This document shows, in pieces, positions 1 to 12,097 of a stretch of DNA of 64,000 nt. Every line of letters starts with the position of its first letter. Positions within the stretch are counted from its first letter, which is position 1. The position numbers and the translations under genes are program-made. The DNA comes from Warburgia ugandensis (Eukaryota > Streptophyta > Magnoliopsida > Canellales > Canellaceae): assembly GCA_035236585.1 (NCBI GenBank), contig CP141133.1, forward strand, positions 46,145,729 to 46,209,728, written 5' to 3'. The notes beneath the pieces are model-generated. The model worked only from the letters and a program-made list of their open reading frames with translations, searched no databases and was not told the DNA's origin.

Positions 1-780
1 TCTGCCTCTTTGGAAGAAAGACAATTAATTTTCTCACTCCTTTGAATTTTTGTCCTTTTCAAAATTTTTTTACTAAGTCTACTCATTTTGAAAATGGGTA
101 GTGGTTCTTTATTTTATTAGTTAATTTTCTGGTAAGGTGATTGGGGTTAAGAAAGAAGGGCTTTAATAATAGGCTCGAAGGGCTAACTAGTGGCATGCAA
201 TATACTGGGAAGGCTTTATATCTCTGGGCTGAACAAGGATGGCCTATATCATTTCCTAAGTTTCCTAAAGCCTATCAGATTCAATAAATTTTCGTGAAAG
301 AAAGCTATACTACTATTATTCTTGATAGTTAACCAAAACAAGGATAATAGGATCACAATAAATTATGTAAACTGAAGAAATTGTGAAATTACTTTTAACT
401 CTCTGAAAGACGATAATCTCTAAGCTCACTAGGCTGTAGGTCTCCATTGATTTTCCTCAAGTTCTTTAAGTGACACCTCTCAATTAGTCTTGACTATGTG
501 CTATGTGTAAATGGTTTTTGAGAATTAACTTTCATAAAATGCTTCAACTTATGAATAGTATGTAAAAATAGTCATATACACTTCCATTAAGAGGTGAAAA
601 TAGTAAAATTACAAAGTTCTAAAGATCTATTTCTCATCATAGCAAGGGAACTCTTCCAAAAACATTTCTTTTTCTTTATTTGTAAAAACCTCAAGAAAAC
701 CCAAAATCACTATATGCATCTACATCCCCAACCTGAAGGAACATTATTACCAATGTTTGAAAAGATAAGACATCTATATG
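1..780. other. AT-rich stretch without a recognisable gene
   Basis: I see no convincing coding region here. The 67-codon open frame at 594-797 on the plus strand resembles nothing I know and has low-complexity composition. Because 781-1289 is minus-strand Tat-type retrotransposon sequence, this block is probably the downstream part of the same element or of an older insertion, but no RT motif can be read in it. Unassigned. Confidence 0.4.
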
Positions 781-1289
781 ATAATTCAGTGATGTAGGCG
801 CTAAAATCCAGAGTTGCCTCCCAGTAAGCACTAAGTTTAATGTCTTCAGCCAGACATTATCAGTTGAATTTACAATGTATAAGACAGGCCTCTAGTGGGT
901 CAAAGATGGATAATGGTGGATGAATGTCATTAATTAAACTCTCGATCAAATTGATATCACAAGAATTGTCAAGGTCTAAATGTTGTTGATTAGCGTTAAA
1001 GACATTTAGCTTAACTTTCATGTTGCCGAATGACAATTTCATTACACCATTCCTATAGTTAATAATGGTGTTGACATCGCCAAGAATGGATGTTTAAGTA
1101 TGACTGGAATCTAACTGTCAGGATTAGATATAGGTTGGTTGTCCAATACAATGAAATCAACTGGTAATGGAATTGGTCCACTTGTATCAAGACATCTTCA
1201 ACCAAACCTCACGGTATCTTGACAGATCTATCCACTAACTGCAGCATGGTAGTGGTTGGTTTTAACTCAACGAGTCTTAATTGCTCATA
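781..1289 (-). pseudogene. Tat-like gag-pol remnant, end of protease and downstream linker
   Basis: Read on the minus strand, the part next to 1290 encodes a VYEQLRLVELKP segment followed by LQLVDRSVKIP, the stretch just after the active site of Tat/Athila-branch proteases. Further on, around 1042-980, comes a KLSFGNM segment typical of the end of the protease domain in Tat elements. A stop falls directly after the RSVKIP segment and the frame shifts afterwards, so the gene is dead. The missing first half of the same protease lies at 23150-23440, on the other side of the inserted Tekay element; joining the two flanks at the target-site duplication keeps the reading frame. Confidence 0.75.
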
Positions 1290-1294
1290 GACAG
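1290..1294. repeat. Target-site duplication of element T1, left copy
   Basis: GACAG directly before the LTR start. The right copy at 23145-23149 reads GATAG, one difference. On the minus strand these fit the Ser-Val-Tyr codons of the interrupted Tat protease, which supports this 5-bp assignment over the alternative ATAGA seen one base away. Confidence 0.7.
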
Positions 1295-1863
1295 TAACCC
1301 CAATTTTTGTAATTGATTGAGAAAATCAATTAAGTTTGAGTTTCAGAAATTTTGGGCTAGAATATTAGGGTTATTTAGAATGTACTTCTTATAGAAGTAT
1401 AATCAAGGGATAAGACATGTATAATTGAAATTGAACTCAACAAACCCTTCAAAATGACTGTAAGCACGATAAATTCTGAATTCAGATGAAAAATCCTTAA
1501 TTTTCTTTATTTTATGGACAAAAGGGTAAAATAGTAATTTTAGCCATAATCGAGATTTGAGGCATCAAATTTTAAATGTTCTGAGAAATACGAACCCAAT
1601 GCCACTAAGTACGCTCAATTCCGAGATCATGGGAATAAACCCTAATTTTTATACATAAAGGGCAAAATGGTCTTTTTACACTATGTGGGGCCTACAAGGG
1701 ACCTAAAAAGGAATCCAATTACCAGCCCACGTGAAATCATGATTTGAACCACTACTATCTAGTAGTAGAGAAAAAGATGGTGGTGGAGAATCCAATGCTA
1801 AATAAATAATAAAAAGAATAAACCATAATCATTACACATAATCATGAAAAACACCCAAAATGC

Positions 1864-1873
1864 CTATAAATAC
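1864..1873 (+). promoter_or_regulatory. TATA box of T1 5' LTR
   Basis: CCTATAAATACACC, about 570 bases into the LTR. It is kept in the other copies at 18846-18856, 50202-50212 and 58810-58820 and degraded in D near 35467-35474 on the minus strand. Conservation across copies and the typical TATAAATA sequence make it the likely LTR promoter; the transcription start is inferred, not seen. Confidence 0.65.
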
Positions 1874-2559
1874 ACCCCCAAAAATCTTCTAAAAATGTTC
1901 ATAAAATTCTCACAAAATTATCTTGACTTCCCTTGCAAAACTAGGCATAGATACATTCCCAAAATCCCAAAACTCCCAAAAGATCCCTTTCTTTCATTTT
2001 TTCTCTCCTCTCTCTATATTGGAACAAGAGACCTAAATTCAATTAGGCACTCTGTTCCAGATCAAATATCTAAGATGGAACTATACAGAATTTCCTACCA
2101 TACCTTAGCTACAAAATGCCCAAAGAAATTTCAAGATCCAACGGCTCAAACAACAAAAATCCCAAGACAAGTGGATCTTGGGCTGTCTTATCATCAAACT
2201 GGTATATAACCGATGTTTTTCTTCCATCAGGTAGGTGGAAACTCTTTTCACGCTTGTTTAATATTAATTTATGTAATTTTATTTTTTCTAAAATTATGCT
2301 TAGGATAAAAATAATAAAATTCAAGAAAGGGTATGAACCCTTCACATCAAGATGATGGAGGGCTCAGATGTAAAATCTGAGCTGACCAATCGATACAGAA
2401 GACTCCAAAACTCCTATATTAGAAATTTCAAGAAATTTCATAGCCGTTAAGGTCCTCAATTGAAGAGAGATTAATTGGATGGTCCAAACGGACTGCCCAA
2501 TCTCCAAATTGGATTGGGTTTCCAAAACATTTTGCGAAATGAGGCATGGAAATGTGCCA

Positions 2560-2720
2560 TGTAGTGGCGTTTCTGCCTGCGCGGGGCACGTGCGACGTCA
2601 TTCCAATAGGACGACTGCGCGTAAGAGACAGTCCTGGGCAGAAGTGTCCATCTTGCGTCCCGGTGATGGGCGCCTGGCGACCATTCCGTCCACCCAAACG
2701 TTTCGTCTAAACGATCTGGG
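2560..2720. other. CpG-rich block inside the LTR
   Basis: A short GC- and CpG-rich block in an otherwise AT-rich LTR, containing a CACGTGCGACGTCATTCC segment with ACGT cores. Corresponding blocks occur at 19550-19690, 34640-34800 (D, opposite strand), 50920-51080 and 59470-59740. Open frames crossing it are composition effects, since they are not shared between copies. Confidence 0.6.
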
Positions 2721-3829
2721 TCGTCCAATCCAAAGGGCCCAGATCATATCTAGACCCTATGAATGGACTGTGAACTTTTGAACTCAATTCAGGAGTCATA
2801 TGAACTCCAAATTGAGATAAAAAAGAAGCTATGGAAATCTTACAACCTCTAGTTTCTTATGAAATGATAAAATGGAGAAAATATCTTATGAAACTTTCTG
2901 TATTTAGGAAATAAGTTTCCAATTTTTAAGATCTGAGGTGATTACATCTTAGTAATCTATTTTAATAATGAAATACTATTGAAATAAAATGATATTTGTG
3001 GTTTATTTGGACATATCTGAGATATATTAAGGGATCTACACGTTATGGTAGAAAAATCCTAACAATACAAAGGGTCCCACTTGATCAATGAGATCAGTGT
3101 GATCAGATCCTTGGGATGGATTGAATGAATGTTAATATGATGAAATCTAGGGAGTTCATGGATTGAATATGATAAAAACAAAGCAATATGATCTTTGGAC
3201 CTTAATGAAGAAAAACCCCTAAATGTAATTAAAACCCTTGATTAAAAGGAAACGATCTAAGATCTAATGGTTGGACCATAAGTAAAGGTTTTCAAAAATA
3301 TTAATGTAATTAGTTTTATTTTCTATTAATTGATATTACAATTTTAAATGTGATTTATGTTATAAAGCATGCTAGTGCAACTTTTAGACTTTAGCATGAT
3401 ATGTGATTAGATTGTTATAATAGGTTGCTAGATTTAATTATCTTAGGGGCATGTTAGTGTAATTTTATGCAAGTGTAACTTAGGACCAAGTTAGTATGAT
3501 TTCATGTCATTGCAACTTAGGACCATGCTAGGATTTCATGTAAGATTATACTATAGTATGAGATTGTACCTTAGATCCATGTTAGTTTAAATTGAGTTAT
3601 TAAGGTATACTAGTTGCAAATCACGCTAGTGTAATTTTAAGTACCTTGTACCATTATCATTAAGTTGTTCAATTATGTAGTTTTATGCTTTGAATTTATA
3701 ATTCATTTGTGGTTAAATTTCATTAGTAGATCTACTTGTCATGAGATAAGGAGCATAAAACACCAAAAATAGAATCTAATGAGAAAGTAGAGTTTCATGA
3801 CACAAATAAGAGTGGATTATTTTGGACTT

Positions 3830-4240
3830 AATTAGTAACGGCTATAGTTAGTAGGACAATATAAGGATTATCAAATCCTTGGCCCAAGCTAGGAGAATAA
3901 TAAACCCCATGAATGACATTGTAAATGTTCATGGACTTAATTAAAATCAATTAAAAAGAGTACTTAGGGTCAACATGCTTATAGGAACCTTATGAAAGGT
4001 TGAGCTAAGGTCATCCTAGTAAATGTTAAACATAGTGGTTAAGGGGGGTTGTCTAATAGAACCTCACTCTTCCCCTACCTTTCGTTGACGTTTGTGAGGT
4101 CTAAACACCTCCTTACATGAGGATTGAAGTAACCACTTTGTATTCACCCATTCAGCTAGTAAGCCTTAGCTAATTAGAAATAAGAGGAGAATTTTATACC
4201 TTGGCTAAAATAAGTTACCTTTAACCAGTAAAACATTAAC
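3830..4240 (+). other. LTR module also present in Tat leaders (T1 5' LTR copy)
   Basis: This part of the LTR includes a CTTGGCCCAAGCTAGGAG segment and a GAGGTCTAAACACCTCCTTA segment in fixed order and spacing. The reverse complement of this order is recognisable in the Tat-type leaders at 25040-25450 and 43470-43880; since those elements are on the minus strand, the orientation relative to transcription is the same. Other copies lie at about 20820-21190, 33150-33550, 40800-41220, 52200-52570 and 60840-61200. Confidence 0.65.
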
Positions 4241-4568
4241 TGGTTGAATAATAATAGTAATACATAAAAGGTTAGTAAATCATCTAACCCTAATAAAAAC
4301 TATAAGTAAGATAAGGATGATCAAACAAGATCTATTAGATCTTGAATGATCAAGAACAATAAGAATAAGAATATTGTATTGTATTTAGTATGCATGTTTA
4401 TTAGTATGCATGTTATAGATCAAATCTAGTTCATTAGATTAGATAATCCAAACCCTTGATCAAAGATAATTCAAGGAAGAAAACCAAGATCATCCTCCTT
4501 AGGGATGATCCAATAACTGAACTTAGATCAAAGAAGAACTAGATGATAAAGATCTAGGACCTTGATCT

Positions 4569-4573
4569 TTATC
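4569..4573. repeat. Target-site duplication of element L2, left copy
   Basis: TTATC before the L2 5' LTR, identical to TTATC at 12093-12097 after its 3' LTR. The uninterrupted 3' LTR of T1 keeps one counterpart of this site near 21565-21575 (CTTTATGAACAAGTG), confirming insertion into an existing LTR. Confidence 0.9.
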
Positions 4574-6252
4574 TATAATGCTCGAGCAATTTACGCTATT
4601 TTTAACAAAAATGAATTGGACATTCTATAGGAAATGAAAAGTTCCCTTTTTGGAGATAAGGGTATTTTGGTCATTTCAGTATTCACCCTGACTATACTCA
4701 GAAATTTGGTCCTGAGAATAGTACCCTTAGGTTTTTCTCAAAAAAAGGAATCCAACAAGACCAAAATCACCCAAAACAGAGTTAAAATGAGCAAGATATG
4801 GCCCTTTAAAGTTCAAGGGCAAAAGTGTAAATTAATTCAAAAACGGATTTGGCCTGAGAAAAACAGGGACCCGTTTTGATACGGGCACCCCTCTTCTTCA
4901 ACCTCCTAGAGGGTTCTAGAACGGTGGTGTGCAGGGGAGAAACCACCGCCATTCTAGAGGTTTCTCCACCACCATTCCATGGCAGTAAGAAACCCCTCCA
5001 GAACCCTCTTCAAGCTCTATAAATAGAGCTCTTGGGCGCCTCCAATGGCAGCCCAAAAGCCTGGGAAAAACCCATCATGGAGAAGCAGACAAGAGGAGAA
5101 AACATGGAGAAAAACCTAGCCACGAACTAGGTATGCCCAAAACCCCTCCAAACCCATCTCCCCCTTAGTCTTAGGATGAGTTCCCCTAAGTTTTTGCATG
5201 AAACACCATGCAAAATGGGTCTCTAGGGAGCCACAAAGGACCCAGGGATGGTGCCTAGGCATACTAGTTCGACAGGGTCGAACCAGGCGTGTCCATGGAT
5301 GCGCCCGCAAATGAGAAAACGGGCAGAAGGCCCGGTGCGTCTATGGACGTGCCCTATGGGCCTTTCATGTATTTTGAATACTAAAATGCCCATAACTTGA
5401 GTTCTAGGATTTCGATTGAGGCACCGTGATAGGCGTTGTATCTGTATCAATGACGCGGATACATACAAACCATAAACTACCTAATCAAGGCCCTATCTAA
5501 GGTGGGCATGACCCTTAAACTATGATAGTCGTGCGGGGCCACTAAACCTTTGTAAACCTGACGATACCAAGGCCTAGTTAGGACCTTAGGAGACCCATAG
5601 GCATGGGAATGAACCCTTAATGCCTAAGTAGTGAGATCAACCATTCTAAAACCTATAGAAATAGGCCAAGCTAACCTTGTTCCCTAAACTATGAGTAGGA
5701 GCGTACAAGGACAAGGGGGCTAGCGTGACCAAACCAGGTAGGTGCTCTATCGCCACTAGACTTTTAAAAAGAACCAATGATTGTTTTTAGATGCATGTTT
5801 TATGTATAAGTTATATGACTTGTTTAGCATGACTTAATTTTATAAATGAATTCAGCATGCATATGAAAAAAACATTATGCATAGATATGTTTTGCAAATG
5901 ATTTCATATATTTCCAAGATATGTGCTACATGCATAGATTGCATGATAAGTGTAGCCTTGGCTAATGAGGGCGGGCCAAAGAGAGCTGGCAGGCTTCTAG
6001 GTAGTCAGGCTTCTAGGCTGTGAGCTATGACTGGATAGACCTGGGAAAAGATTTATGATTTCTGGAATTTTCAAAAACTACTTTGGTTGTTGTGAAAGCA
6101 AATGACACTTGGGGTTTTCAAAATGAGTTTAAAACAAAAGATTTTCCGCTGCATTGCATGGTTTTTATAAATGGTTTTCAAATAGGGATGCATCCCGCCT
6201 TAGGAATTAGATCTTGCATTTAAAAATGCATGGGAAAACCCGGGTCGTCACA
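4574..6252 (+). repeat. 5' LTR of L2
   Basis: Begins TATAATGCTCGAGCAATTTACGC (canonical TG changed to TA; the 3' copy begins TGTAATGCTTGAG) and ends GGGTCGTCACA. At 1,679 bases it is about 590 shorter than the 3' LTR. Most of the difference is a block present at about 11202-11856 and missing here after position 6018. It also holds short blocks absent from the 3' copy, for example near 4962-4990 and in 5130-5210. Confidence 0.9.
5018..5025 (+). promoter_or_regulatory. TATA box of L2 5' LTR
   Basis: CTCTATAAATAGAGCTC, a TATAAATA inside a short palindrome (GAGCTC arms), repeated at 10244-10251 in the 3' LTR. Likely LTR core promoter. Confidence 0.65.
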
Positions 6253-6254
6253 GT

Positions 6255-6266
6255 TGGTATTAGAGC
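6255..6266 (+). promoter_or_regulatory. Primer-binding site of L2
   Basis: TGGTATTAGAGC two bases after the LTR end. It matches the initiator-methionine tRNA 3' end complement used by most plant LTR elements (TGGTATCAGAGC) with one C-to-T change. Confidence 0.85.
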
Positions 6267-9200
6267 CCAAGTTTTATCCTTTCATAGTCAGTCCAACATG
6301 TGCAAGGGTCATAGACAATAGAGAAAATCAAGAAGAAGTAGTATAAATTTCAGTAGTAGATCTATTTGAAGATTACAATATTAATGCTCAAGGCATTTCA
6401 CCATAAACAAATAGGTGAAAAAGGAGATGGGTCTGGCAAATACTTAGATATTGGATGGCTTAAATCTTATCAATAAGGATTGTTATGCAGTGGTGCAAAC
6501 AGGGAAACTCATATATAAATTAGATTATGATGAGAATGATGAATGAAGATGTTAGTGAACTTGTTAGTAGATAGTTCTGACCTGTAATAGATCAATCTCA
6601 CCAAAGATGAGAACATCGAAGAACCTAGATAGCTATCTTACCATCATAAAGAATATCAGAATACAAATATGATAAGGGATGTAAAAGACGGACTTTGAGA
6701 AGATTTTGATGATAATCTAATAGGAATGAGCATACAAGATGATACTAGGAGATAACTGTGACTCGTGCTAGATCACAAAGGTATGGATCCTGAAGGACTT
6801 AGCTCAATTTTGGATACCTTAATTGGAGTCTTATGAAGAGTGAAGTGCTATCGAATAATAACTACCTGAGTATTATGGAGCAAATCAGAAGATGTGTACA
6901 AGTGACATATTATGTGATTAAGAGAAACATAACACGAATATGATAGGGAAATTAATTTGATCGACTTATCAAAAGATTTTGATGATAATGCTAGGGATGA
7001 TAATAGATTGATCCTAACATGAACTTGTAAGAGAAGTATAGCATAACCAAAACGACAATGCCATTATTAAGACATTGTATGAATTTTATTGAGGCTATAG
7101 GCAATTAAGCATTTCGATGATATTAGAAAACTTCAACATTTCCTGGAAGTATTAAGTTTCTCTTGACTACCGCATAGATCAAATATATGCAACCACTCAA
7201 ATGAAAGCATTGATCTAGGTAGACAAAAATGAGGATTTTGAAGAAAAGAGAGAAAGAGATAGAGATGTAACTATAAGTATTAGATGAATATTGAATATTC
7301 AAAAGAAGAAGATCATGACTTTACAGAGATACATACAATTCTTTCATCTTGAATCCTATAAGAAGGTAGACCAAACAAATGAATAATACTAGTTGAGTTG
7401 GTGATCTTATTGTAAAAGAGTATAATAGAGATAAAGCAGATGGGATTTAAGACTTTGAGTAAAGTATCAAATTTAAGGACATTATGCTGCCGAAAATTTT
7501 CAAAGTAGAATGGTGACTAACTACAAATTAAATTCTACAAGTAGTTTGATGGCTATATTTACTATTCCATTAACATATAAGAAACACTAGTGGTTGTAGT
7601 CCAGAAAAAGGAAAAATTGGTGATATCCTACTTTGCCACTACATGAGTGCATAAAGTTTTATTGAAAAAGAAAATAAGACAGGACAGTGACTAGTCCATT
7701 TGTTTTTTCGCAACTGGGGTGTGATCAAGGATCGAATTGAGGTCTTGCTATCATAGATTCAGAAGAGCAAATATCTTAAGACCATTATTTAGTCATTACC
7801 TTTAGAGTACTGTTGACTAAATAAAGGTATCCCACCCTATTTAATCAAATATGTTCGTAGTCGAAGTTATATACTCAGAGGGATATTATAAGTATTTGGA
7901 CATGATTTTTACCTAAAAGCAGTACTTGTTAGACTAAGTCATTTGAGGATATGAGGTTAGTTGATTAGGCCACATCATGGAGGAGCTACAAGTACAATGA
8001 ATACAGTAACAACTGAGACAGAAGCAAAAATAAGGAGCGATCTCCACCAATGAGACAGATTTTTCCAAACCTAAATAGATACCATGACAAACCATAGAAA
8101 TCACTGTGGGTCTAAAAGATGCTGCTGACTTGGATTGAAAAGAAAGGCAGATGAGCATTGATCGCTTTAGAGAGACCATTGAGCTTATAACCTATACATC
8201 TGGACAGAGATCAACAGGTAATCGAATAAATTCTCTTTCTATATGTCTACGAAAATGTTCCATGCTTACCTGAGTGTTTTTCAAATTTGATGATTTAACA
8301 GCTTCAGCATAACTTGATGTAGTAGCTATTGAACGAGAACTGCTATTATAAGCTAAGTATGAGGAAGCACTTGAAAGATAAATTTGAGGAATTAAGAAAA
8401 CCACTACTTATGATGATGATACCCCCTGACAATTAAGACTAAATGGTTGACGATAAAGCATTAATAAAAAGATTAAACAACATATTGATATAGGGAATGG
8501 AAGGAGAAAAGTTGTGGTGGCCAGCACATTATAAGGAGAGATTTGATGTTACGTTGCCTTTAGACAAAAAGTTAGTTGTTATGTGCATATACCAAGTACA
8601 AAAAATCAATTGAAAGGAATTTCCTAAGGACTAACCCTACTGGATTGAGTATAGAACTTTTGGACTGAAAGATTACGAAGAAAACCATCAAGCAAAGAAT
8701 GGATAAAGAAAATAATGACAAAGGATTCAACCATGACCTAGTAAGGGTAGTCGGTTATGAATAAGAGACTTAATTAATGTGAATAGTGGGATAGGCCTCT
8801 GGATGAGAACATTTGACCATGATGATGAATTAACCATAAAACATTTGACATGAGTTTGCATAAACTCTTCAAGGAGAGAGCATTTTATGGCTTAAACATC
8901 TATGAAACTTGATGTACAGTTCGGATATCTTAATCGTAATATGAGATAGTATTAGTAATGGAGGATGCTACTTGAATTAATTTATTTTGAATATGATATG
9001 GGTGGAGGACCCATGTTATAGTAGAAAAGCGACAGACAGTTGAAATTCGAAGTTAATCAAGGGTTTGGCTGTAGGGCACATGATACCATATTAGCTATTG
9101 AAGTATCTTGGGGATAAATATAAAAGATAAGAAGCAAAGTTAGACACAATAGAAAGAATTTAACCTTTTTTGTTGGACTCTTACTAATGACATACAACCA

Positions 9201-9810
9201 ACCATTAAAAGGAGATATGGATGATGAAGAGATCACTAGATGGAAGACAAGAGGAAAAAGGGATTATCCTATGCTATTCAAAATGAAATAGGAGGAATAA
9301 GATCATATGATCTCAAAGACATATGAAGTAATTTATATACGAGTAGGAGAGTATGATCATCTAAGGAGACTATCCTATACATGATCGGAAGAATATAAGC
9401 ATCTAAGGATGGGTAGCAATACAAATACAAATAGAAACTAGTAATGATAAACTGGCACGCATGGGACTATGTATCAGAGTACGCAGAGAAAGCGGTCCAT
9501 ATATACTTAAAGAAAACGGATGAGATATATTGACACGATATATATGTGTAAGGCCTTGTGGAAGGAATTATAACAAGGATAAATTGAGAATGTGCTTAGA
9601 ATTGGGTACAAGATAGTATGATTAGCATTTTAAGGACAACATTACTCCAAGTATTAACTCAATTAGAGTATTGGATAACGAAATAATGGATTCATTAACA
9701 ACAGAAGTATGGGAATTTTCTTAGTTCGAGGGAGTCCTAAATATGTCTTATTAAGAAGACAGCTAACTTGAAGAAGAGGAGTTGTGGAATTTCGAGGACA
9801 AAATTCTTTT
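6267..9810 (+). other. Noncoding interior of L2
   Basis: About 3.5 kb, purine-rich on the plus strand, with no readable retrotransposon protein domain. Open frames are at most about 80 codons and none looks like a known family. A GATTTTGATGATAAT motif recurs at about 6700 and 6970. The sequence may be a long-decayed gag-pol or a captured or replaced segment; I cannot tell which without a search. Confidence 0.6.
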
Positions 9811-9823
9811 AAGGGGATAATAA
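9811..9823 (+). other. Polypurine tract of L2
   Basis: AAGGGGATAATAA immediately before the 3' LTR, preceded by a TTTCGAGGACAAAATTC segment. The purine run is the expected plus-strand primer for reverse transcription. Confidence 0.7.
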
Positions 9824-12092
9824 TGTAATGCTTGAGTAATTTATGCTATTTTTAACAAAAATGAATTGGACATTCTATAGGAAATGAAAAGTTCCCTTTT
9901 GGAGATAAGGGTATTTTGGTCATTTCACCGTTCACCCTAACTAGACCCAGAAATTTGGTCCTGAGAATAGTACCCTTAAGTGCGTCTCAAAAAAACGAAT
10001 CCAACAAGACAAAAATCACCCAAAACGGAGTTAAAATGAGAAAGATATGGCCCTTTGAAGTTCAAGGGCAAAAGTGTAAATTAATTCAAAAACGGATTTG
10101 GCCTGAGAGAAACAGGGACCCGTTTTGATACGGGCACCCCTCTTCTTCAACCTCTTAGAGGGTTCTAGAATGGTGGTGTGCAGGGGAGAAACCACCGCCA
10201 TTTCATGGCAGTCAGAAACCCCTTCAAAACCCTCTTCAAGCTCTATAAATAGAGGTCTTGGGCGCCTCCAATGGCAGCCCAAAAGCCTGAGAAAAACCCA
10301 TCATGGAGAAGCAGACAAGAGAAGAAAACATGGAGAAAAACCCTGCCACGAACCAGGTATGCCCAAAACCATGCAAAACAGGACTCTAGGGAGCCACAAA
10401 GGACCCAGGGACAGTACTTGGGCGTACTGGTTGAACAAGATCGAACTAGGCGCATCCGTGGACATGCCCTGTGGGCCTTCCATGTATTCTGAATACTAAA
10501 ATGCCCATAACTTGAGTTCTAGGACTCCGATTGAGGAGCCACAAAAGGTGTTGTGTCTGTATCGACGACAAAGACACACCCAAACCATAAAATACCTAAT
10601 CAAGGCCCTATCTAAGGTAAGCATGACCCTTAAACTATGATAGTGGCGCGGGGCCACTAAACCTTTGTAAAAGTGACGATACCAAGGCCCAGTTAGGACC
10701 TTAGGAGACCCATAGGCATGGGAATGAACCCTTAATGCCTAAGTAGTGAGATCAACCATTCTAAAACCCATAGAAATAGGCCAAGCTAACCTTGTTCCCC
10801 TAAACTATGAGTAGGAGCGTACGAGGACAAGGGGGCTAGCGTGACCAAACCAGGTAGGTGCTCTATCGCTACTAGACTTTTTAAAGAACCATGATGTTTT
10901 GATGTAGGTGCTCTATCGCTACTAGACTTTTAAAAAGAGCCCATGATTGTTTTGAGAATGCATGTTTTAAGTATAAGTTATATGACTTGTTTAGCATGAC
11001 TTAATTTTATAAATGAATTCAGCATGCATATGACAAATACATTATGCATAGATATGTTTTGCAAATGATTGCATATATTGCCAAGATATGTGCTACATGC
11101 ATAGATTGCATGATAAGTGTAGCCTTGGCTGATGAGGGCGAGCCAGAGAGAGCTGACAAGCTTCTAGGCTAGTAGGCTTCTAGGTTGTCAGGCTTCTAGG
11201 CAGGGTTATGACTTTGAATGTGATACTAGCATGAGCAGATTTTATGCATTACGTGCATGTTTTGCAACCGATTGCATAAATTGCATGATTTATGACGAAT
11301 ATGTGTCATATGCCCCATGGAGGCTATGACCGAGTGTCCCCAGGTACCCGGGGACCACACTGCGAGGAGGTCGTGGGCATAGTGGGCCCTATGTTTTGAG
11401 GATTTACTTGCATTGCATATGGCATGACATGAGGTTGGTCGACCATACCATATATCCATGAGTTGGATTCAGTTGAGCATCTTATGCATATCATTATGTT
11501 TATGATATATATGATACTTTTGACTTGGATTATGCGATTCTTTAAGTCGTCAGTATTCCAATTTGAAAATGGTTTTTAATATCGATATTGAACATGAGTG
11601 TTCAAACATGCACATGTTTTAAAGAGCATATGATTTTAAACATAGCATGCATTGTAAAACTAGTAATGATAGACTCCTACTGAGTATAGTGTATACTCAC
11701 CCAATCCTTAACATTTTTCAGGACAGCTCCATTCACGAGTAGAAGACGCCTCAAGAAATGTTAGTGCTATGAGCAAGAAAAATCAAAAGGAGACAATTAT
11801 ACATGTAAGTAAACACTCTACCATTTGGACATGTATTTGTATTTATTTATAGTTGGGCTGTGAGCTGTGACTGGATAGACCTGGGAAAACATTTATGATT
11901 TCTGAAATTTTCAAAAACTACTTTGGTTGTTGTGAAAGCAAATGACACTCGGGGTTTTCAAAATGAGTTTAAAACAAAAGATTTTGCGCGGCATTGCATG
12001 GTTTTTATAAATGGTTTTCAAATAGGGATGCATCCCGCCTTATGAATTAGATCTTGCATTTAAAAATGCATGGGAAAACCCGGGTCGTCACA
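9824..12092 (+). repeat. 3' LTR of L2
   Basis: Begins TGTAATGCTTGAGTAATTT and ends GGGTCGTCACA, 2,269 bases. It carries a local duplication of about 51 bases (GTAGGTGCTCTATCGCTACTAG at 10853 and again near 10904), and three close copies of AGGCTTCTAGG at 11157-11200. A promoter-distal section (about 11202-11856) has no counterpart in the 5' LTR. Confidence 0.9.
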
Positions 12093-12097
12093 TTATC
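12093..12097. repeat. Target-site duplication of L2, right copy
   Basis: TTATC directly after the CA end of the 3' LTR; identical to 4569-4573. Confidence 0.9.

Larger units (their letters stand above)
4574..12092 (+). mobile_element. L2: LTR retrotransposon with noncoding interior, nested in T1
   Basis: Complete structural element: 5' LTR 4574-6252, primer-binding site, 3.6-kb interior, polypurine tract, 3' LTR 9824-12092, TTATC duplications. The interior has stops in all frames and no gag, RT, RNase H or integrase motif that I can read. The last bases of the interior (AATTTCGAGGACAAAATTC and a purine run) resemble the end of chromovirus gag-pol and its polypurine tract, so it probably derives from a Tekay-like element. 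It fits the LARD class of non-autonomous elements, or is a very decayed autonomous one. Confidence 0.88.

Noticed and set aside
1285-1295. ATAGA as target-site duplication of T1
   Set aside because: ATAGA occurs on both flanks, but using it makes the LTR end in CACAG rather than CA and breaks the Tat protease frame. GACAG/GATAG keeps TG...CA and the frame.
2479-2781. 100-codon open frame over the CpG-rich LTR block
   Set aside because: GC-rich composition removes stops in several frames at once. The equivalent frames at 19253-19712, 34631-35041, 50864-51171 and 59389-59890 do not encode a common protein.
4634-5468. Open frames in L2 LTRs (also 9916-10499)
   Set aside because: They are inside LTRs, overlap each other on both strands and end at different places in the two LTRs. 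They could be parts of the transcript leader but not conserved proteins.
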